The translations under genes were made by a program, and so were the position numbers. 64,000 nt of DNA, from contig LODT01000001.1 of NCBI GenBank assembly GCA_001606155.1, positions 620,001 to 684,000 on the forward strand, in the 5' to 3' direction. A model generated the notes under the pieces. That model did not search any database, was not told where the DNA came from, and saw nothing but the letters and a program-made list of their open reading frames with translations. Origin of the DNA: Tieghemostelium lacteum (Eukaryota; Evosea; Eumycetozoa; Dictyosteliales; Raperosteliaceae). Within the stretch, counting starts at the first letter, position 1. Every line of letters begins with the position of its first letter. Positions 42,701-55,294 of the stretch are shown here, one piece after another.

Positions 42701-44483
42701 AGGTTCTGGTAGCTACCATTTGGATGGGTATGGTCAATTACCATTTTGTGGTTTACAAGGGTTCATTACACTTCTCAACCATATCTATAAATTCAATGAC
42801 TTGGGACACCCATTGTGTAATAACTTGAGAAATGGCAATTGGGTAATGGATTACATTACTGGTAGACTCTCCCAAAGACAGAATCTATTAGCTGGAAGAG
42901 ATTGGTTTATTGGTGCATTTAATCTTGTCAAACAACTACCAAGACATTTTATTCCAAAATACTTTAATATGGTGGTATTCACATTCTACAAACAAGCCAG
43001 AAAATATATTATTCAAAATATGATGCCAAAATTCATTTCCACTGGAAATGAACTTACTCAGGATTTGGCAATGGCAAGTTTACAATTCTATGGTTTATCA
43101 ACACCTCTTATTAGTAATCCAAATGTTTTGGAAGGTGTACCTGATCGTGAAGCCTCCATGGCTGCAGGATTCCCACATTTCTCTACTGGTTACATGAGAT
43201 CATGGGGTAGAGATACATTTATATCACTCAGAGGAATACTATTGGTCACTGGTAGAATCCAAGAGGCTAAACAACTTATCATTGGATTCGGCTCCTGTTT
43301 GAGATTTGGTTTGATTCCTAATCTTTTGGATTCTGGTACAAAACCACGTTTCAATTCTAGAGATAGTGTATGGTGGTATCTTAGATCAATTTTGGATCTC
43401 TATCAAATCTTGAAGAATGATAATGAGAAAAAAGATCTTCTCTCCTCTAAAGTCTATAGATTATTTCCACAGAATTCCAATGAACCATTTTCAACCATCT
43501 CTGAAATGATTCAAGAAATACTTCAAGCTCATGCCAGTGGTATTGATTTTAGAGAACCAAATGCCGGAAGAGAAATTGATGAAAAGATGAGAGATGAAGG
43601 TTTTAATATCAAAATTCATCTAAATAAGGATAATGGGTTCCTTTATGGTGGTAACCCACTAAATTGTGGAACTTGGATGGACAAAATGGGTGAGAGTCAG
43701 AAAGCAAATAACTTTGGTGAACCAGCAACACCAAGAGATGGTGCACCAATTGAAATCACTGCAATGCTCTATAGTATAGTATCATGGTTATCTGACTTGA
43801 ACCAAAAGAAACTCTATCCACATACTGGTGTTAAACTTGCTGATGGATCAACTCTCTCCTATGATTCCTGGTCAAAATTGATTCAACAAAACTTTGAAAA
43901 ATACTATTATGTTCCAGCTCATGGTTGTGATAAGGGATATTTGATTAATGTCAATTATATACGTCGTAGATCAATCTACAAGGATGTAGTTGGCAGTAAG
44001 AGTCAATTTTCAGATTACCAATTTAGACCTAATCTATGTGTTGCCATGTCATTTGCACCTGAACTCTTCCAGAAAGAACATGCCATAAAATGTTTAGAAT
44101 TAGTCAGAACCTCACTCTTAGGTCCATTGGGTATGAAAACTCTTGATCCAAATGACCCAACCTACCACGGAAACTATGATAACAGTAATGATAATGCCTA
44201 TAAACCCACAGCCAAAGGATTTAATTATCACAATGGTCCAGAATGGGTTTGGTGTTATGGTTTCTTTTTAAATGCACTAATTAATTTCTCTGTAACCAAA
44301 TCAGCTGTTGAAAAGAATCATCTAGTAGAATCTCTCTTACTCAAACATCGTTCCTATATTACCACTTCTCCATATGCATCTCTACCAGAACTCACTAATC
44401 GTGATGGTGCCTATTGTAGAGACAGTTGTGAATCTCAAGCTTGGTCCATTGCAACTATTCTATCTTCTATTCAAAAACTTTAA
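39718..44483 (+). CDS. agl: glycogen debranching enzyme
   Basis: Two exons, 39718-40079 and 40187-44483, give 1552 residues, close to human AGL (1532). The GH13-type 4-alpha-glucanotransferase half shows MIDLVWNHTAHNSKWLTEHP, IRIDNCHSTPIHVAQYLLD (nucleophile Asp), LYVTCELFTGSEDVD (acid/base Glu) and DCTHDNETP. The GH133 amylo-1,6-glucosidase half has HFSTGYMRSWGRDTFISLRG, FNSRDSVWWYL, GFLYGGNPLNCGTWMDKMGE and NGPEWVWCYG. The enzyme moves maltotriosyl units and then hydrolyses the branch glucose, so glycogen can be fully degraded during starvation-driven development. The first glucanotransferase residues are interrupted by the 107-nt intron; frame and residues continue across it (FQKD-SEHKIYNG). 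Shadows in other frames are ignored. Confidence 0.97.
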
Positions 44484-44885
44484 CCAAAAAAATAACATAA
44501 TATTAAAAAATACTAATAATCATATAATTCATATATTTTTTTTCTTTATACAATGTACATTTACAAATAAAAATTAAAAAGAAATAATAATAATTTTTTT
44601 ATATTAATAAATATATATAATTTTTATATTTAAGTTTATGGTTTGTTGTTTGTTTTTTTTTTGATTTTATATATATATATTATTATTTTATTTTTAATAA
44701 TAAAAAATATTGTATTATTAAATTTAAACATATGTATATGAACGATATGAAAAAAAAATTATTTATATTGTTGGTTTTTATATTTGGTGTTACTAAAATT
44801 ATTATTACTTTCTTATTATTACTATTTTTTTTATCCTTGGTTTTTAAAAAAATTATTTATATCATACAATATCGAGTATTTTTGA
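44484..44885. other. A+T-rich convergent 3' region
   Basis: 402 bases between two converging genes, nearly pure A+T with AT dinucleotide runs. A 67-codon frame here is low-complexity Ile/Phe/Leu/Lys and is not credible. No gene seen. Confidence 0.5.
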
Positions 44886-45974
44886 TTAATTATTATTATT
44901 TGATGAAGAAGGTGAGGATGAAGATTGTTTTTTAGATTTTTTTAAATTTTCATCTAGAGAAACAACATTTTCATTGATTGCAAATTGGCAAAGTTCAACA
45001 ATTTGACCTTGTTTCAATTTACTGATTTGAGGTAGATTTTGACTGGTCAGCCACATTACCATATTGTAACGTGATGGAAATACTTTGATTTGTGATTTTT
45101 CAATGACTTCAAAGAACTCTTGAATTTCCTCCTCTGTGAAATGTGATTTTTCAGCACGATGTGGATCAGCACCACCAAAATTATCGTCCTTGTAATAGAT
45201 GGTTTTGGTCGAGTAGTCAACATTGAAATTGTGATTTTTGGCTTTTTCCAGAATCTTTTCAAAGTGAGCTCTCTGTACTCTCATTCCCATCAGTGCTCCA
45301 AGTCTTGGTAGTATAACCTTAAAGGTTGGTCTGAACCCATCTTCTTTGAGTCCTTGTATCACAGTATATAAATTCTGTAAACTTGGATTGTCCGCAATAC
45401 CTTGTGGTATTATTATTTTATGATTATTGATAGTAGTAATATTATTTGTACTTGAACTCAAATTAATATTATTATTATTTATATTATTAGAGTTTTGATT
45501 AATGTTACTAGTGTTGGTTTGTTGTTGTTGTTGCTGTTGTTGTTGTTGTTGTTGTTGTTGCTGTTGCTGTTGTTGTTGTTGTTGTGATAGAGAGGAATAA
45601 GATGAGGATAGAATTGGAGAATTGTTTGGTATTGGTCTAGGGGATTGAATGAGATTTTTGGAATTTAAATTTGGAGAAGACATTGAATTTGAATTAATTA
45701 TAGATAGATTGGAAAGTGAGGTAGTTAGAGAGTGTTGAGGTGGTGGTTGTTTAAAATGTTGGGGAGAGATTGAAGGAATGGAAGCCAGTGAAGAAGTTGA
45801 ATTATTAAGAGACATTGGTGAAGTTACAGGTGAATTTGAATTTGGACTAGTAAGTGCAGATGATATAGGTGAAGTTGATATGGGAGATGTGGAAATATAC
45901 AAATTACTACTACTATTATTATTACTATTTTGGAGTGAATTTGGTGGTGTAGAAGGTGATGATTGATAAATATT

Positions 45975-46005
<31 letters not shown>

Positions 46006-46289
46006 GATATTATAGATTGTTGTTGTTGTTGCTGTTGATTAATATATGATGGTAATGGAGATAATGATGGAGAATTTGGAGATGATTTCCAATTTAATTC
46101 ATCAACATAGTATGAATTTAAACTATAACCAATATCTTCAGAGAAAAATGAATGATGAGTGTCTGGTGAAATATTTGAACTTGTATTATTACTACTATTA
46201 CTGCTATTACTATTACTACTAATAATATTACTATTATTATTACTATTATTACTATTATTATTTATATTTGGACTATTATTAACATTTGT

Positions 46290-46320
<31 letters not shown>

Positions 46321-46958
46321 GTTATAGGTGGTGGAATTGGATTTAAAAGAGTGGTAACTTTGATACCTCTGAGAGTAAGAGGTTTAATTACAGGTGAATC
46401 ATTTGAAAATCTATCTACGATAATCAAATGTAGAGCATTGATGACAGAACTGTCAAAGTTATCATAAACAAATTCCCATATTTTACAGACCAGCTCAGAT
46501 CGATCTCCCAAAGAGACAGATGCTGAAGCATTTTTATTAATTTCTAAAATTTGTATTCCAAAACCAGATTGTCTGATTTCCTGTTTAATGAGGTTGATGG
46601 TTGGTGCTGTAGCATTGCTATTGGAGAGATCTAAAAAAATAGAGAAATGTTTAATCTGCCCAAATGTGCTGGCATAGTACTTCAATTGCGACAGTATATT
46701 ATTGATGCTAATGTGAAAACTGATGGAAGTTTCAAAGAAGTTCCAAAATACTCCAACCTTGGGGATAATGTTATTTTGAAGTGAATTTTGTTGCTGTTGG
46801 CTCTGTAGTTGCGGTTGTTGCTGTTGCTGTTGGTGTAGGTGTAGGTGATTCTGTAGATTTCCTTGATTGGATGTGGTCTGTTGATTCTGTATCTGGTGTT
46901 GATGTGTCTGGTGATGATGTGGGTGATGATGATGATATTGGCTGGACATCATCATCAT
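44886..46958 (-). CDS. NYN-like domain protein with polyQ/polyN linkers
   Basis: 690 residues, one exon. After a Met/His/Gln-rich N-terminus, residues about 68-210 look like a NYN (PIN-like) RNase domain of the limkain/MARF1 type: VGVFWNFFETS, KHFSIFLDLSNS, GIQILEINKNASAS and ALHLIIVDRFSND. The first catalytic Asp of the family (WDxEN) is Asn here, so activity is doubtful. A central region of about 300 residues is polyQ, polyN and Ser/Pro. The C-terminal 170 residues are ordered: LYTVIQGLKEDGFRPTFKVI, then RAHFEKILEKAKNHNFNVDY and a final helix-rich segment, perhaps a winged-helix (LOTUS-like) RNA-binding module. A role in RNA control is inferred. The frame that overlaps its start in another phase (to 47118) is a shadow. 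Confidence 0.78.
45517..45591 (-). repeat. CAA/CAG microsatellite coding polyQ
   Basis: A run of about 27 Gln codons, mostly CAA with a few CAG, in the NYN-like gene. Two shorter runs occur at about 45976-46035 and 46290-46320 in the same gene. Confidence 0.9.
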
Positions 46959-48784
46959 TTTTCTCTCTCTGAAGAGGTATAGGTTCTATTTGGTTGGTTG
47001 TTTTTGTAGGGGTGTTTTTTTTTTTTTGATTGGAGGAGGGTTTTTTTATAAAATTACAAAATTGGATAAATATAATACAAATGGAAAAAAAAAAGTTGAA
47101 AAAAAAAAATATCACCAATCAGATTCTGAAGGACAAGGAGATGAAGGTCTTGTTCACTTCTGTGGTGTTGAAGATGTACTTTTTTTTTTTTTTTTTTGAG
47201 TAAATTAATTAAATTAATATAAATATATTATTACTAATATCTCTTTAGTTTTAAAGTTGATATTGTAAAGTTTTTAATATATGATTTGATTGGTTGGTAC
47301 AAAAAATTTTAAATAAAAAAAAAAAATCTAATAGAACAAAAAAAAAAATATAAAAAAAAGAAATATCTATTTGGAAGAAATCTTTGTTTTATAATTAGAA
47401 CGATGAGATGCTTTTGTTAAATTATCACTTTACCAAAAAACCCAATAACAGATTTTACAATTGATGAAGGCCTCTTTGATTTTTTTTTTAATGAAACAGA
47501 ATTCGAGTTGAAAAATTAAAATAAAAAATGAGCAAAGATTATATATATATAGTTTGGAAATGTGTTTTTGGTGAAGAAAATACAATTGGTGTATGTTGGT
47601 TCTATTAAAAAAACATTGGGAAATTGAGAAAAAAATACAAAGGCCCTTTATGTGTATGTGAATAAGTGTATGAAAAGGCTATAGTTTGATGATGAAAGTC
47701 ACAATTGTGAAGAGTTGGGGTAAGCTATTCGGATTTTTAAATCTTGATTAAAGATATTTAAAAAAAGAGTGGGTGGGAAAAATATTTGGGAAGAATCCGG
47801 ATTATATAATAAAAAAATATAATATTATATAAAAGATATATGGAAAAAAATGCGATATATGGATGAAAAAAATAGATATATAAGAAAGATATATATGAAA
47901 TATTTTGTTTGATAACAAAAAGTATCTAGAAAAAAAAAAATATTGTTATTGTTCCACCCTACTCAAGCATATTTCTTTTTTCTTTGATCAATTTTGAAAA
48001 AATTTATCCGCTTGAATCATCCCTTTTGCCTTAAAAAAAAGATACACAATAATAAGGAAGACCGCAGAGCAAAAAATCAAAAAAATTTTAAAAAACAATT
48101 TCAAAAATATCTTTCAAAGCCTTTGAAGCTAAATTGAGAACACTTAAGGACATCATTTGAAGATCAAGTTATTCGATGTAGATGACAGATAAAAAACTAT
48201 TCATATTATTTTCACTTTTTACCTTTGCAAACCTTGACTTTTGTTTTCAAAAGCCTGGCATAAAACCATTTCCATCATCTTTCATCATTCTGAACAAAAC
48301 AATGAATTTTAATACCAAATCGACTCTCTGTTTGAAATGATCAAGTTTTTTCAGATATATATTTGTCAAAAGCAATTGATAAGATATTTTCATACTTTGA
48401 ATAATTTTGTGTTAAATTAACAATTAATTTACTTGAATATTTAGAGGAATTGTATAGAATCATTTAATGATTATAAAATATCTTTAGTACATAGTTTTTT
48501 TTTTAAAGAAAGATAATCTCAAGTTACCAGGATATTATCTATTCTTGATATTTTATCAATGTTTGGTTAACAGAAAGTAAATTATAACTTTAATATAAAT
48601 ATTTGTTAATTGAATATTTAACTTGTTATAATTGGAATAAAAGTGAAATTTCTCTGGTGTGTGAGAAACAACATTTTTATAAAATTTTTTTTTTTAATTA
48701 CCTTTTTTTATTTTATTTTTTTTATTATTATTATTATTATATATATGTTGATTTTTCAATAAATACCTGTAGATATTATATAGA
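46959..48784. other. 1.8-kb divergent intergenic region
   Basis: The longest gene-free stretch. Just upstream of the NYN-like start is an A-rich leader (minus strand). From 47.7 to 47.8 kb the sequence is less A+T-rich and holds GAGTTGGGG (47711) and GAGTGGGTGGG (47767), similar to G-box sites of Dictyostelium GBF, and a 10-bp palindrome AATCCGGATT (47794-47803). The block 48.0-48.35 kb is relatively complex but has no open frame that I can join to anything; a non-coding RNA is possible. T-rich DNA precedes Rab21. Confidence 0.4.
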
Positions 48785-49800
48785 ATGGCTGATTCAGATA
48801 AAAGTTTTAAAATTGTACTGTTAGGTGAAGGTAAGAAGGATTGAAGTAGTGGACAATAGGGAGGATGATGTATATTAATTGGTAATATTTGTTAAAAGGT
48901 TGTGTTGGTAAAACATCGATAGTTTTAAGATATATACAAAACATTTTTAAAGATAAACATGAAATGACTTTACACGCTGGTTTCTTTCAAAAGACAATAA
49001 ATATAGATGGTAAAAGAGTTGGTTTAACAATTTGGGATACAGGTAGGTACAATAGTTCACTCACCACTTTAGAAAGAAAGAATTCAAATTTAAAGATTTG
49101 ATTATCTAATATTTAATATATATATATATATAGCTGGGCAAGAAAGATTTCATGCATTAGGACCCATTTATTATAGAGGTTCTCAAGGTGCATTGGTAGT
49201 TTACGATATTACAGATAATGATTCATATATTAAAGCAAAGAATTGGATTAAAGAGCTAAAAACAATGCTGGGTAGTGATATTACCCTTTGTATAATTGGA
49301 AATAAAAGTGATTTAGAGAAAAGTAGAGTAGTTACATTGGAAGAAGCAGAAGCATATGCAAAATCAGTAGGTGCCAAACATTATAGTGCATCAGCAAAAT
49401 TAAATAGAGGAGTTCAAGAATTATTTTTAGATTTAACTCAAAGTAAGTTTCAACTATGCATATTTATTTCTTCATTTAGAATTGGTCAAAGAGGGCGGGG
49501 TTATAGAGAAAAACAAAGATAAACCAGCTCATCACATTAGAAAAAAAAGAAACTGTGTACTATTCTTTGGAAAATTTTTTGAATTTTTCCTAAAGATATT
49601 TTTAATTTCTCAAAATCTCACGAATCGTTGTGAACATACAACTAATCAGATCATTTTGACTATATATAGGAATGTTGAGTAACAGTTCAAATTCTCAAAC
49701 AATATCTCATAACGGACCAACAACAAGACCAGATAGTATTCCTATTGTTCCTGAATCTGATGAACCCAAGAAACCAATTTGTTGTGGAGGAGGTCAATAA
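48785..49800 (+). CDS. rab21: Rab21 small GTPase
   Basis: Four exons, 48785-48830, 48899-49042, 49134-49442 and 49670-49800, assemble to 209 residues. All G motifs are intact: GEGCVGKTS (P-loop), WDTAGQERF (split by an intron in Ala), GNKSDLEK and SASAK. The effector region and core match animal Rab21 closely ([49 protein letters not shown]). The C-terminus ends KPICCGGGQ: two Cys for geranylgeranylation lie five residues before the end, similar to Rab21 elsewhere (CCSSG). Rab21 acts on early endosomes, macropinosomes and integrin-like adhesion traffic. The 227-nt intron 3 is the longest found in this window. Confidence 0.95.
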
Positions 49801-50185
49801 AACCCATTCACCAACTTATTGATTTACATGCATACAAACACACACTCACAACTCTTTGATTATAGTGTAATTATTATTTTTAATTGTTGTTTTTTAAAAA
49901 TTTAGAAACATTTACAATTACATTGAATGTTTCTTCTTAGTTTTATCCATACATACAGGTCACAGATTATATTAAATTATATAAAATTTACCATTAACAT
50001 TACTACTTGAACATTTATTTACAAAACAAAAGTTTTTTTTATTTTTCTTTCAATTATCCATATCAACACAATATCTTTTTTTGTTGAGTAAATTGGGTTT
50101 AGGATATCATAAAAGTTTTAATATTGTTACTACTTTACTTGAACATTTATTTACATGGTTTTTCTTTTAGGTGAGTTTTAGTGAT
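49801..50185. other. convergent 3' region with a 19-bp direct repeat
   Basis: 385 bases between Rab21 and LIN9 stops. ACTTGAACATTTATTTACA occurs at 50005-50023 and again at 50137-50155, 132 bp apart. No gene seen. Confidence 0.5.
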
Positions 50186-52770
50186 CTAAGAGTCAATATT
50201 CATTAGATCATTTTTATCAATAATTTTCTTTTTGATAATCTGAATGGATTGCTCAATTTGATTATATAGGGTGATATTTTCTTGATGTTTTGGTTTCAGT
50301 TGAGCTAGACAATCGTCAAAGAGCAAATTGATATCTTGTATTGATATATCTATATTTTGATTACACTGTTTTATATTAAATATAAAATTTATACAATTAA
50401 TTATTAATGTTCTTAAATTACTATCTTCATTAAAACTATTATTATTATTATTATTATTTTGGAAATTTTCACTATAAACTCTTTGAAGATAATCTTTTGA
50501 TTGATTTTCAAATAGTCTATGTAAATCTGGTGATTTAAATAGATTCTCTTGATTATTACTATTATTATTATTATTAAGATTTAATTTATCGATTCTAAAA
50601 ATTTCTAAAAGAGTTGCTAAATTCTTATTTAGTGATTCCAATTCTACTAGTGATTTGGAATACTCAATTTGAAATTCCTGTGGAAATATATAGGGTTGAG
50701 AATTATTTAGTTGATGTTGTATGACCATGGATTTAGCTTCTTCATTTAGTTTTGTAATGTGAGATACAAGTCTTTCTTTTTTATCTAGAATAGTCATGAA
50801 GCCTGTAATTAACAAGAGTACATGATTTCTCTGTTGAGGTAGACTATTGTGAAGATCCATAAAATCAGAATCTTGTTGATTGTGATGTTGTATTGGTTGA
50901 TTAGGATAGAGCATTGCATTTTCAATGATTGTTCTTAGATTCTTATCAATTGACATTACCAGGGTATCCGATATGGTTTCAATCTCAGTTTGTGAAGAGG
51001 CTTTCTCTGACAGTATAGAATAGTTTTTAGTATCCTCTTGATAGTTAACAACGACACCTCTCTTTAGGCAATTACCAGATAAATAGAGTACCTTGGAATT
51101 ATTCTGAATTTGAATTTTTAAATAGTCACCACTTTGTATAGACAGTCTTATTCTTTCTCTGGTCTGATAGAGTTTATCTCTTGCCTCTTGAAAGAAATTT
51201 TGACTTAATCTTCTGGGTTTCTTCATTTTTGATCGAATTTCATTCCATTCCATACGTGTCAGACGTTTCAATGCACCAACACCTAATTGATTTAGTATAC
51301 TTTGAAATTCATTTAAAAAATAAAATGGTGTGTCAATATCACTATAAAACCATTCATAAAGTGCCCATTTTCCAGATTTTGAAAGCTTATTTAAATTCTC
51401 TGTTGTTGTTGTTGTTGTTGTTTCTGTTATATTATTATTATTATTGATGTTTTCTGTTTTGTTATTAATATTATTATTTAGTGATTTAATTTTTGAATTT
51501 GGTGAACTGGAAAGAAAATTAATTAGTTTTTGTTGAATAGTTTGTTGAGTTGTTGGAGTTACTAGATTATTAATATTTTGTTGATGGTTTGGAGTAGAGG
51601 AAGTAATAGTACCACCTATTATGATACCGCTACTATGGTATCCAGGTATTGGTGATGCTAGTCCTTTGTTTTGTTTATTCAACTTTGCTTTTAATTTTGC
51701 TGGAAAATTACCAGGTGATTCTAATGATATCATTGAATTCAATATGGATGATGGTGATAATGATAGTACATTTGTAGGTGATATATTATTAACATTTCTA
51801 TTATTATTGTTATTTGTTATTCTTTTTTTCTTTAGTGGTGATGAGATGTTTGATGATGGTGACGTAGTTGTAGTTGTGGTAGTTGTCGATTGATTTGGAA
51901 ATGGAATTGGAATAAATGAGTTTTGTGCATTTGTTGATGGTGAATAATTACTATTCACAAGTGAGTTATTGTTATTGATGCTGTTTGGTTGTTTATTTGG
52001 AGAGGATTCGAATTGTAATCTTCTAGATTTCAATGGTAAAATGGGTTGAGGTGGTAATGTTTGTTGTTGATTGCTATTATCATTATTATCAAATTGAATT
52101 TTTCTACCTCTAGTTTTAATATGTGAATTATTATAATTTTGATTTTGATTTTGATTTAAATTAAATAAATTATTATTATTATTCTCATTTATATTATTAT
52201 TAAAATTTACTGATGTTGAATTTGGTGATTGACTTAATGGTGAAGATGCAGTAGATGATTTCTTTTTTACAGAAACCTTTTGAATATGATGATATAGTGC
52301 ATTAACTAGATTATATAATGTTTCGGCAGTTGATGATTGACTATTTATAGATGTTATATAGGAATCATATAGATTTTCCAACATTTCCTCATTTCTAATT
52401 GGAAATTTCTTTAATACTAAACTCCATTGTTCAGGTTTACCTTTTTTAACAACTATATAATTATATATGAATGTGGGGAGGGTGAAGAGGATATTAGTAT
52501 TCATTTTGATTAATATGAAATTTCCAAAATTTGATAAAATACTATTAAAAAACTCTGTAATTTCTTCTTTACTCCACTCTGGACCTAGTAGAGGATCTTC
52601 ATTTTCCTCATTATCCAATTGATGTTGTTCATCTCTCTTTTTTTTTCTAGTTGTTATATTACTATTTGGTGTATTTGATTTTTTATGTGGTGAATTCTCT
52701 AGATATAAAAATTGGTAAATATTCTAAATTCTATCAATGTCAGTTCAAAGATAATTAACATACTCGACAT
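50186..52770 (-). CDS. lin9: LIN9/ALY/Mip130-like DREAM (MuvB) subunit
   Basis: 839 residues in two exons: a 7-nt first exon (52770-52764, ATGTCGA) and 52698-50186. A TTG at 52618 is not the start, because the frame continues upstream to the splice acceptor at 52698. A basic stretch (RKKKRDE) follows the N-terminus, then a helical segment with PEWSKEEITEFF and a KFPIRNEEML element like the Myb-like domain of the family. After polyN and Ser/Thr/Pro linkers, the DIRP domain is clear: WALYEWFYSDIDTPFYFLNE, LGVGALKRLTRMEWNEIRSK and KKPRRLSQNFFQEARDKLY. LIN9 is a core MuvB subunit that links E2F/Rb-type and Myb factors to cell-cycle genes. The rest is helical. Long frames on the other strand are shadows. 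Confidence 0.9.
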
Positions 52771-53006
52771 GTTATAATTGACAGTTAGGGAATTCAAAAA
52801 TATTATCAAAATTCAAAAATTTAAAAAAAAAAATTATTTTTCATTTCAAATCAAAATTAACTTCACTGATAGTAATAATAGAATAGGAATATGAAAACAC
52901 AATACACTTGATTCTATAAATGTTAGTTTATTTAGTTGTTTTTTTCTAGAAATTTTAATATTTTTAAATCTGTTGGTTTTTTTAGATTCCGATTCCCTGT
53001 AGCCTA

Positions 53007-55294
53007 CTATGGGGAATTATCAAGAGTGTTTTGGTCACCAACTTCAGAATTTACATCTGAAATGGAATCATCAGTGAATTCAGCCAATACAATAACGTGT
53101 TTTCTAGGAGCACTGCTATCGTAGTAGTTATTTGTTACTTTTTTTTCTTCTTCTTCCACTTCTTTGGAATTTTGATTTTTCTCTGATAGTTCAGATTCAT
53201 CTTCTGTGAAATCAGCCAAAACATGACCACTATAACTACCCTGTGATTCTTGACTGTTTTTAGTGTGACGAGAGTGTGCAATGGTAGATCTCTTTTTGAA
53301 ATTAAATTGGTTGCCTTTAGAACCAGACTTTGTAATCAGTGTAAATACTTTAGGTACAAATATAATACCCAATGCAGCAGTGGTCATAAATACACCAGCT
53401 ATACATAGAATCATGTTCTTGTCTTGTTCACTTTGTGGTGATACCACTAGAGACACTATAACAAACAAAGAAAAACTTATAGCATATAATGTATTGGCAA
53501 TAGGTTTGGATTCGTTAAATTCAGCGATATCAACTATACGTATCTTCCAAGACACGAACACACCAATAATCAGCAAGAGACCGAAATAAGCTAGTAGAAT
53601 GTATAGTGCTATATCGCCTTTATCATTCATTATACATTTTTGAAGATACTCATTCTTGGAGAGTTTGTCAATACCTTGAACTGAAATTTGTTGAAGACCA
53701 CCTACAGTTGTAATGATAGCCATTAACAAGGTGTTGATGAAAATCAATGACGTTATCCAAGGGAATAGCTGTAAATTAGTGATAGTGATGGTTTTGAGTT
53801 CTGGGTTATCAAAAATCAACCAAATACGGAAATTCTTGACAACTAGTGATCCAATGAGAATGGTGAATCCTAGAGTCACTAGCCAGTACCTTCCATTACA
53901 TGTAGCAGTTGTTGGTGGAACAGACCACAAAATGATACCAACATAGACAATGATACCACCTAGTATAATTAGAAAACAAAATATAGGTGAGGCAGATCGA
54001 ATTACAGCTCTATTTCTGTTGAAATATACAACAGCTTCTAAGAGTATAGAAAAGAAGAGCAATATTCCGCAAACTACTGAGATTGCAACTGTGAAGGATC
54101 TAGGAACATCACGGAGTTGTAGAGGTACTTTATATTGACCCAATGCAAACATGTCTGGAAAAGAATCGTTTTGACCTTCGAAAACACCTTGTGGTACACA
54201 ATTACTAACTGTCATAAAAGACTCAGAGAAAAGGTACTGATTATTTTTGTAACAAAAGTAAGGTGCTCTTGATTTAGGTACTGTTGACATGTACTGTTCT
54301 GCAGATTTCATACCTTCAATAGCATGTTCAGTTACATCTCTACCGTAGGTATACACCATAAATCTGCTGTTTTTCAAATATGTCCAATCACCTAGATAGT
54401 TTGCATGTTGAAAATCACCTAGTGGATGTTCAATAGTCTTATTTATCATCTCTCTAAAACACTCTGTCCAATCCATCACAAAATTGAATGCAATCTTGTT
54501 ACCTAAAATTGACTTTTGATTGAACCCATTGATACCCATACCTATGAAACCTCTATTCAACACTGCAGTCGTCACTGAGCTATCAAATTGATTCTGACCA
54601 ATAATATCCACCCCATAATCATCCATCAGAGACTCTGCAGCGCCTACAGACAGCTCTATATCATCAAAACTTCCAGTGTCATAAACATACAATTGTGCAT
54701 CTGGATTTGCATCCTTAACTCCAACAAAAAATGAATTGGACTCATAGTTACCAACATAGGGTATACCAGGTTGAACAAACCCCAATCTCCCTTTAATTAT
54801 AAAGAATTTAAATATTAATATATGGTGGGTTTAAATGATTTTTAGGGTGTATACATACCAGTTTTTGTCATTAGACCAGCAAAGTAACCAATCATGTATT
54901 GAGCAGATTCAAAATTATAATCCATGTATTGTACATTGTCATAGGCGTAGTCTTGACCTCTCAACATGAATTGTATCATTGGATATTGTTTGGCTAGTCG
55001 TTCACCATCATTTACATAGTCATATGCAGCTGCAAAGATTAGTGTATATTTATTTTTACAAAGATCCAACATGAAATCATATGCCTGCTTAGGTTTAACA
55101 TTGGGATAGTAATATATCTCTTTTAATTTAAATTCTTTTTCCACATTGACTTTTGCTTGATTAATTAGATAATTGAATCCCAAATCACTTGGATTTCCAG
55201 TTGTCAAAATTCCAATTCTAGGACCTGTCAATTGACCCTTTATCACCACTATTAAATATACTAATACCACTAATAATACAATATTGAATTTCAT
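53007..55294 (-). CDS. Grl-type class C GPCR with BMP-family ligand domain
   Basis: Two exons, 55294-54859 and 54790-53007, give 739 residues. A signal peptide (IVLLVVLVYLIVVIKG) is followed by a BMP lipoprotein-type periplasmic-binding domain (GPRIGILTTGNPSDLGFNYL, YTLIFAAAYDYVNDGERLA, GRLGFVQPGIPYVGNYESNS, DIIGQNQFDSS) characteristic of the Dictyostelium GrlA-like group. The seven-TM module begins at about residue 375 (FTVAISVVCGILLFFSILLE) and shows the class C/GABA-B core NRNRAVIRSASPIFCFLIIL, WLVTLGFTILIGSLVVKNFR, and PQSEQDKNM in the last loop. The tail is charged, with Ser-rich and acidic parts. Grl receptors sense small amines, GABA or polyphosphate-like cues in development; ligand here unknown. 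The frame at 52936-53124 is a shadow. Confidence 0.95.

Noticed and set aside
44732-44935. 67-codon plus-strand frame between the debranching enzyme and the NYN-like gene
   Set aside because: Nearly all Ile, Leu, Phe, Lys and Tyr from extreme A+T content; overlaps the end of a real gene on the other strand.
46771-47118. 115-codon minus-strand frame overlapping the start of the NYN-like gene
   Set aside because: Out of phase with the long gene, opens with Phe/Ile runs from a T-rich leader, and is Thr/Pro/Ser-biased by shifted CAA/CAT codons.
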